Source: a bacterium
GTDB taxonomy: Bacteria > JAMCPX01
Reading direction: 5' to 3'
Length of the DNA stretch: 11,657 nucleotides
Assembly: GCA_021800575.1 (NCBI GenBank)
Contig: JAJYYW010000012.1
Coordinates: 1-11,657, forward strand
Shown here piece after piece: positions 7,454 to 11,657 of the stretch (positions are counted from its first letter, which is position 1; each line of letters opens with the position of its first letter). The translations under genes and the position numbers were made by a program. The notes beneath the pieces were generated by a model. That model searched no databases. It was not told the origin of the DNA and was given only the letters and a program-made list of their open reading frames with translations.

Positions 7454-8905
7454 CTACAGGGTTTCGAAAAACTTGATGAGGAACCGAACACCGGCGCCGG
7501 TTGCGCCCTTTTTGAAGTATGCCTTGGGTTTCTCCAGGTACGCGGTGCCCGCGATGTCGACGTGGGCCCACCGGGCGTTGCCGACGAATTCCTTCAGAAA
7601 GATGCCGCCCTGGATTGTGCCTGCCCAGCGCGAGCCTGAGTTCCTGATGTCTGCCACATCGCTCTTGAGCAGGTCCTTGTAATCGTCCCACAAGGGCAGC
7701 TTCCACAGCCGGTCGCCGCTCTGCTCGCCCGCCTGGATCAGCCGGTCGACCAGCTCGTCGTCCGTGCCCATGATGCCGCTCGCCTCGCTGCCGAGTGCCA
7801 CCACGCAGGCACCGGTCAGGGTCGCAAGGTCGACGAGGGTCTCCGGTTTGAAGGTCTTCACCGCGTACGCGAGTGCATCCGCAAGTATCAGCCTGCCCTC
7901 TGCATCCGTGGATATGATCTCGACCGTTTTGCCGGAGAGCGTTTTTACGACGTCGCCGGGTTTCTGTGCCCTGCCGCCGGGCATGTTCTCGGTCAAGGGA
8001 ATGACCGCCGCGAGGTTGATGTTCATGCGGAGCCGCGCGGCAAGGATAACGGTCATAGCGACTGCTGCCGCACCCGCCATATCGAACTTCATTTCTTCCA
8101 TACCGCTGCTCGGTTTTATGGATATGCCGCCGCTGTCAAAGGTGATGCCCTTGCCGACAATGACGTGCGTCTTGCTGTTGCTGCCGCCCCGGTATTCGAG
8201 GACAACGACCTTTGGCGGTTCAAAGCTGCCCCGAGCAACACCCAGAAAAGCGCCCCATCCGGCCTTTTCAAGCACGGCCTTTTCGAGCACCCGCACCCTG
8301 ATCCCTTCCTTTTTTGCCTTCTGTGTAACGACCTTTGTAAATATGGTGGGGGTCATCAGGTTGCTCGGTGCATCCGCGAGCCTGCGGGCTTCGTTGGCTG
8401 CTTCCGCGACCAGTACGGTCCGATCGAGGACCTTCTGTGCAACCTTGCCTTCACCGTACGTGTACAGGAACACCGCGTTCACGGCCGGCGTGTCCTTTTT
8501 TTCCGATGTTTTTAGTTCATCGTACGAATACACACCGAGGACAACGCCCTCTGTTACTGCCCCGGCTGCTTCATCAGCCCGGACATGTTCTGCCGCGGGC
8601 AGGATTGCCGCGACGGTCCTGACCGATACTGCCCCTGCTTCCCTGACCAGGGCGGCGCCGAACCGCCTGAACGATTCCACCGGCGTCTCCCGGGTATCGT
8701 CGATTTTCACGAAAGCATGCCAGGTACCACGACTGTCGAGGAAACGCAGGCCGTTTTTCGTCTCCTGCAGCCTTGGTTTTATGGCTTTTGCAGTTTCCTG
8801 GTCCAGCGCGTCCAGCAACGCGTTTGTATCGTTCTTGAAATAACCGTACACCATGAGCTCGGCATCGGCCTTTTTGTAATCACCTGCACCGGACAGTATC
8901 TTCAT
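7454..8905 (-). CDS. pepA: Leucyl aminopeptidase, peptidase family M17
   Basis: The 483-aa cytosolic metallo-aminopeptidase has the usual two-part M17 layout: a variable N-terminal domain (about 1-160) and a conserved catalytic domain. The two-metal site is complete: K252 and D257 in VGKGITFDSGG, K264, D275 in KFDMAGAAA, and D334/E336 in STDAEGRL, with R338 nearby. In E. coli PepA the matching residues are K270, D275, K282, D293, D332, E334 and R336. The motif starts with Ser instead of the usual Asn (NTDAEGRL). These enzymes remove N-terminal residues such as Leu; some also bind DNA as regulators, which is not testable here. AAAGGAGG (8918-8925) and a nearer GAAGGA precede the ATG. It is the second gene of the minus operon, upstream of the adenosyltransferase. 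Confidence 0.95.
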   Translation of the reverse strand: MKILSGAGDYKKADAELMVYGYFKNDTNALLDALDQETAKAIKPRLQETKNGLRFLDSRGTWHAFVKIDDTRETPVESFRRFGAALVREAGAVSVRTVAAILPAAEHVRADEAAGAVTEGVVLGVYSYDELKTSEKKDTPAVNAVFLYTYGEGKVAQKVLDRTVLVAEAANEARRLADAPSNLMTPTIFTKVVTQKAKKEGIRVRVLEKAVLEKAGWGAFLGVARGSFEPPKVVVLEYRGGSNSKTHVIVGKGITFDSGGISIKPSSGMEEMKFDMAGAAAVAMTVILAARLRMNINLAAVIPLTENMPGGRAQKPGDVVKTLSGKTVEIISTDAEGRLILADALAYAVKTFKPETLVDLATLTGACVVALGSEASGIMGTDDELVDRLIQAGEQSGDRLWKLPLWDDYKDLLKSDVADIRNSGSRWAGTIQGGIFLKEFVGNARWAHVDIAGTAYLEKPKAYFKKGATGAGVRFLIKFFETL

Positions 8906-8992
8906 ATTCCTTCGTATCCTCCTTTAATTGAACTCGCCCGCCGTGCAGCTCCCGTGCTGAAAACACCCGGCAGGGGTATCTCGTACCGGTTA

Positions 8993-9214
8993 TTATGTAT
9001 CCTTATAGAAAGACGGGTCAACATATTTTGGTTCGAATCCCGGGGCTGCCGCATCACTGATCCTGTTGATGGAAGACATCGCTATCTCCAGCCAGCCCGA
9101 TGCTGTAAGCAGGCTCACCGCGTTCTCGGACACGTCCTTCAGGGTGCCCTTGTACACGATGCCGTTGGCAATGACCTCGACATTTTTTCCAATGAGTTCG
9201 CGCAGCTCTGTCAT
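8993..9214 (-). CDS. Small protein, possible Sm-like fold
   Basis: The 73-aa protein has a compact core, IGKNVEVIANGIVYKGTLKD (8-27), then ENAVSLLTASGWLEIAMSSINRI (30-52). The alternation of strand-like segments (VEVIANG, YKGTLKDV, VSLLTASG, WLEIAMSSI) resembles a five-strand Sm/SH3-like barrel, as in Hfq/LSm proteins. This is a fold guess, not a family match. The tail (53-73) is Pro/Ala-rich and probably flexible. AGGAG lies about 11 nt and GAGGT directly upstream of the ATG. It heads the minus operon, 87 bp before the aminopeptidase, and may share its promoter. The function is unknown. Confidence 0.65.
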   Translation of the reverse strand: MTELRELIGKNVEVIANGIVYKGTLKDVSENAVSLLTASGWLEIAMSSINRISDAAAPGFEPKYVDPSFYKDT

Positions 9215-9407
9215 ACCTCAATATGCTCCTGTGCCTACTATGATAAAAATATGCGTGAAATGCAAGCTTTACAGAAAAACGACGTTCTCCGCAGCAGACC
9301 GGAATCCTGCAGAAGTAGAGGGAAAACAACGGCTTAAACTATCTGTGATCTTGATCATTGACAACAGCCGGGGTGTGTGGGAGGTATAAAAAAAAGGAGG
9401 AAGTCTT
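9215..9407. other. Divergent intergenic region
   Basis: This 193-bp spacer must hold the promoters of the minus operon and of the lipoprotein gene, which point away from each other. A TTGACA occurs at 9358-9363. The only TATAAA-like box after it (9385-9390) is too far away for a standard spacer, so I assign no promoter. No hairpin or riboswitch is recognisable, including no cobalamin-riboswitch signature. Confidence 0.5.
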
Positions 9408-10553
9408 ATGAAGAACCTTAAAATCTTAGTTGTAGTACTGCTGGCTATAGGTTTAGCCACGGCAGGTAGTGGATGCGGGAGTTCGTCAGGCTCATCATCA
9501 GGCAGCCAGGTTTCGTCAGGGCTGAATGCCCTGCCGCCGGCAAACCTGACCGTTTCAAACGTCGGGAGCGCAGCAAGTCAGGCAATCGACGGTGCAAATG
9601 TTCAGCCGCCGAGTGATGTATCGTCCATAACATCGAGTACGGTGTCCAATGTCGGAAGCCCTTCTATTCCCACCCTGTCGTACATGGTTAATAACCTCGG
9701 GAGCAAGAATGTCATTGTAAAGCCCCAGTCCATGAAGGGGAACGTGGTCAATGGTCTGGCGATCTTCAAACAGGCCGCAACATCCGGTTCCTGCCTGCCG
9801 ACGTCCTATTCATCGACCGGGGGTTCGGGCACTGTCAACGTCACAGCCACCTGGAACAACGTTTCGTGCACGATGTCGACCACGACCCTGACCATCAATG
9901 GAACCATCAGCGTGACCGGCACATATGATACCACTCTTGGGAGCGTGAATATCACGGAGACGGAGAATATATCGTTTAATGAGAGCGATCCAACTTCGGG
10001 GACCATAGCCATCAGCCTGAACGGAAGCGAAACGATAACAGCCGCGGGTATCGTCGCCGGTGCAACGAGTGTTACCTACGCGGAGAAGGGTAAGGCGAAC
10101 ATCAGCGCAACGATCACCAGCCCGAACGGGAGCGGTTCTGTGACCGGCTGGATAGACATTGACGACACCTTTACCGGCACGCCAAACCAGCTCGTGTATG
10201 CGTTCAAAGACGGGACAGAAATAAGTTCCGGCGGTGCAAAGTTCGGTACCTACGGCATCGGTACGATCACCATGACGACATCCGGATCCCCGGTCACGGC
10301 AATTACCGTAAACGGCGGCGGCACCTACGGTGTGACGACATCTTCGGGAACGTCGTATTACTCCGGCAAGGTGAGCGTCGCGTACGCGAACATCGTTTTC
10401 GACCCGGGCGTGTGTTCCGGGTATCCGTCGGCCGGTACGCTCACGGTAACAGCGAACAACACCTTCGTGTTCACGTTCGACGGACAGTCATGCGGGTGTG
10501 CCATGGTCAGCGAGAACGGCGGCACAGCGACCCAGGATTGTTCGATATATTGA
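9408..10553 (+). CDS. Ser/Thr/Gly-rich probable lipoprotein
   Basis: The 381-aa exported protein is unrecognised. The N-terminus has a Lys-flanked hydrophobic stretch and a lipobox-like GSGC with C23 as the putative lipidated residue; the -3 Gly is atypical. A GSSSGSSSGS linker follows. The motif TVSNVGS occurs twice, at 48-54 and 78-84, exactly 30 residues apart. The rest is rich in Thr, Ser, Gly and Val with alternating strand-like segments, which suggests a beta-rich surface protein. Six further cysteines (129, 154, 336, 362, 364, 378) could form disulfides. AAGGAGG (9394-9400) precedes the ATG by 7 nt. The gene is closed by a strong terminator, so it is probably monocistronic. Outer-membrane or periplasmic anchoring is inferred. 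Confidence 0.8.
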   Translation: MKNLKILVVVLLAIGLATAGSGCGSSSGSSSGSQVSSGLNALPPANLTVSNVGSAASQAIDGANVQPPSDVSSITSSTVSNVGSPSIPTLSYMVNNLGSKNVIVKPQSMKGNVVNGLAIFKQAATSGSCLPTSYSSTGGSGTVNVTATWNNVSCTMSTTTLTINGTISVTGTYDTTLGSVNITETENISFNESDPTSGTIAISLNGSETITAAGIVAGATSVTYAEKGKANISATITSPNGSGSVTGWIDIDDTFTGTPNQLVYAFKDGTEISSGGAKFGTYGIGTITMTTSGSPVTAITVNGGGTYGVTTSSGTSYYSGKVSVAYANIVFDPGVCSGYPSAGTLTVTANNTFVFTFDGQSCGCAMVSENGGTATQDCSIY

Positions 10554-10575
10554 TTTTGAACGATGTCTTTGCACA

Positions 10576-10602
10576 GGGCGGCGCAAGCCGCCCTTTTTTT
10601 TC
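10576..10602 (+). terminator. Rho-independent terminator
   Basis: GGGCGGC (10576-10582) and GCCGCCC (10587-10593) form a perfect 7-bp GC stem with a GCAA tetraloop, followed by nine T. It ends the lipoprotein transcript 22 bp after its stop codon. Confidence 0.95.
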
Positions 10603-10655
10603 GCCCGGTGCCGGTATTTCCGGCAGGTGCCGAACGTACGTGCGAACACATCCGC

Positions 10656-10684
10656 TTGCTTATCAGGGCAAATTTTGCTACATA
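10656..10684 (+). promoter_or_regulatory. Candidate promoter for the DsbA-like gene
   Basis: TTGCTT (10656-10661), a 17-bp spacer and TACATA (10679-10684), with TG at 10676-10677 as an extended -10. The hexamers are weak. The terminator just upstream requires a promoter in this short gap. Confidence 0.35.
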
Positions 10685-10714
10685 CCAGTGTACTTTACGA
10701 AAAAAGGAGAGGTT

Positions 10715-11560
10715 ATGAAGTTGAAACGTGCAGCAATTGCAATAGCAGTGCTATTATTGAGCAGTGCTGCTGCTTTTGGAATGACCAACCAGGCGGGTTT
10801 AAAAGAAAAGATTGCGACGTATATGCGCAAGGCGTTCAATATACCGGCGAACGTCAAAATCGACATCGGCGCGATAACGCCGTCCGCGGTGCCCGGGCTG
10901 GATAAATCCGTTGTGAACGTGTCCATCGGCGAGCGGAAGCAGACGCAGGACATCTTTATATCACACAACGGCAAGTATCTTATCCTCGGCAAGGTTTTCA
11001 ATCTCAATGAGGACCCGCTCAAAGAGACATGGAGCAAGATAACCCTGCAGGGTTCACCGGTGCGGGGCGCAGAAGGCGCAAAGGTCACGATTGTCGAATT
11101 TACGGATTTCGAGTGTCCTTTCTGCGGCAGGGCGTACAGCACGGTGGAGGACCTTCTCCTGAAGTACGCCGGCAAGATCAAGCTCGTATACAAGAGCTTC
11201 CCGCTGCCCATGCACCCCTGGGCAATGAAGGCCGCGATCGGCGCCGATTGTGCGTACGAGCAGAACCATACGGCGTTCTGGTATTTCTATGATCACCTGT
11301 TCCAGGAACAAGGCTCCATCACACCGGAGAACGTCGGCGACAAGCTCAAGGGGTACGCGAAGGACACCAAGCTGAACATGGCAAGGTTCGACACCTGCCT
11401 CGATAAGGAACAGACAAAGCCTATGGTCGAGCGGGACATCAAAGAGGGAAACAACGTGGGGGTCAATGCGACGCCGACCTTCGTCATCAACGGACGAATC
11501 CTCCAGGGCGCACAGCCCGAAGAGGCGTTTATCCAGACCATCAATGAGATCCTGAAATAG
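10715..11560 (+). CDS. Periplasmic DsbA-like thiol:disulfide oxidoreductase
   Basis: The 281-aa exported thioredoxin-fold protein has a signal peptide covering about residues 1-22 (KLKR, then a hydrophobic core, ending AAAFG). An N-terminal domain (about 28-98, ending DIFISHNGKYLILGKVFNL) resembles the dimerisation-type extension of DsbC/DsbG-like proteins. The catalytic domain starts near 112. The active site is C134-P-F-C137 in FTDFECPFCGRAY, with the cis-proline loop at ATPTF (P254). C179 (GADCAYEQ) and C228 (DTCLD) are typical of the DsbA/BdbD-like branch and may form a second disulfide. It should oxidise or isomerise cysteines in exported proteins. The ATG at 10715 is chosen because AAGGAGAGG (10704-10712) precedes it and the signal peptide starts there; the frame is open upstream without meaning. 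No DsbB or VKOR partner is in the window. Confidence 0.92.
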   Translation: MKLKRAAIAIAVLLLSSAAAFGMTNQAGLKEKIATYMRKAFNIPANVKIDIGAITPSAVPGLDKSVVNVSIGERKQTQDIFISHNGKYLILGKVFNLNEDPLKETWSKITLQGSPVRGAEGAKVTIVEFTDFECPFCGRAYSTVEDLLLKYAGKIKLVYKSFPLPMHPWAMKAAIGADCAYEQNHTAFWYFYDHLFQEQGSITPENVGDKLKGYAKDTKLNMARFDTCLDKEQTKPMVERDIKEGNNVGVNATPTFVINGRILQGAQPEEAFIQTINEILK

Positions 11561-11574
11561 GCATACCATGCAAT

Positions 11575-11633
11575 CTACCGGGAGACGGAAACTCCGTCCC
11601 CCGGTAGTGCCCCGGGATGGCTGCACCCATCCC
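11575..11633. terminator. Two tandem hairpins after the DsbA-like gene
   Basis: The first stem pairs CTACCGGG (11575-11582) with CCCGGTAG (11600-11607), continuing as GACGGA/TCCGTC around an AAC loop, with one mismatch. The second pairs GGGATGG (11614-11620) with CCATCCC (11627-11633). There is no T-run after either. They could stop transcription with help, protect the mRNA 3' end, or belong to the next gene's leader beyond the window. Confidence 0.5.
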
Positions 11634-11657
11634 TGGCGAACAGTACAGATTCACAAT

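Noticed and set aside
7764..8843. Plus-strand open frame of 359 codons
   Set aside because: It is the antisense of the M17 aminopeptidase, which has all its metal ligands. The Ser/Ala/Thr-rich product is an artefact.
9030..9041. tRNA T-arm-like GGTTCGAATCCC
   Set aside because: The flanking 5-bp stem does not pair (TTTTG against CCGGG), and no anticodon or acceptor stem is found. It lies in the coding sequence of the 73-aa protein on the other strand.
8906..9407. Cobalamin riboswitch for the B12 operon
   Set aside because: No B12-box-like GCCACTG element or matching stems were found on the minus strand in either spacer.

Overview
The window reads as a piece of a mid-GC, Gram-negative bacterial chromosome. 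The host is probably anaerobic and Desulfobacterota-like (for example Syntrophorhabdales). That placement is an inference from the gene mix (a stand-alone B12 mutase large subunit with its own adenosyltransferase, CHRD and Ser/Thr-rich exported proteins, a DsbA-like oxidase) and from intergenic palindromes of the GTCATTGCGA and ATTCCCGC type. No marker gene fixes the taxon.

Left third (1-2675), accessory. It holds the 3' end of an ORF6N-domain DNA-binding protein cut by the window edge, an unrecognised 136-aa protein, and a 313-aa HNH endonuclease of the predicted modification-dependent (type IV-like) restriction type. Around these are repeat-laden spacers: two 36-nt direct repeats, a REP-like palindrome, a 128-bp imperfect inverted repeat and a repeated 12-mer. 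The largest gene-free stretch is 1942-2675.

Middle (2676-5289), plus strand. A classical short-chain dehydrogenase is followed by a secreted CHRD-domain protein and a REC-GGDEF response regulator (diguanylate cyclase) with an intact I-site. The regulator converges on the next operon with only 9 bp between stop codons.

Right-middle (9214 down to 5299), minus-strand operon. The order is a small possible Sm-like protein, an M17 leucyl aminopeptidase, a BtuR/CobO corrinoid adenosyltransferase, and an adenosyl-B12-dependent acyl-CoA mutase large subunit. The last two overlap by 17 bp. The adenosyltransferase would make the cofactor the mutase needs. The mutase carries Phe and Gln at the two positions that are Tyr and Arg in methylmalonyl-CoA mutase. 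This is the isobutyryl-CoA mutase signature, so the usual 'methylmalonyl-CoA mutase' label is probably wrong here. Its B12-binding small subunit is not in the window.

Right end (9408-11657), plus strand. A Ser/Thr/Gly-rich probable lipoprotein with six extra cysteines ends at a textbook terminator. A periplasmic DsbA-like thiol oxidoreductase (CPFC) follows, then two strong hairpins.

I see no CRISPR array, rRNA, tRNA or intact transposase. The best lead is the re-assignment of the mutase and its compact cofactor-supply operon.
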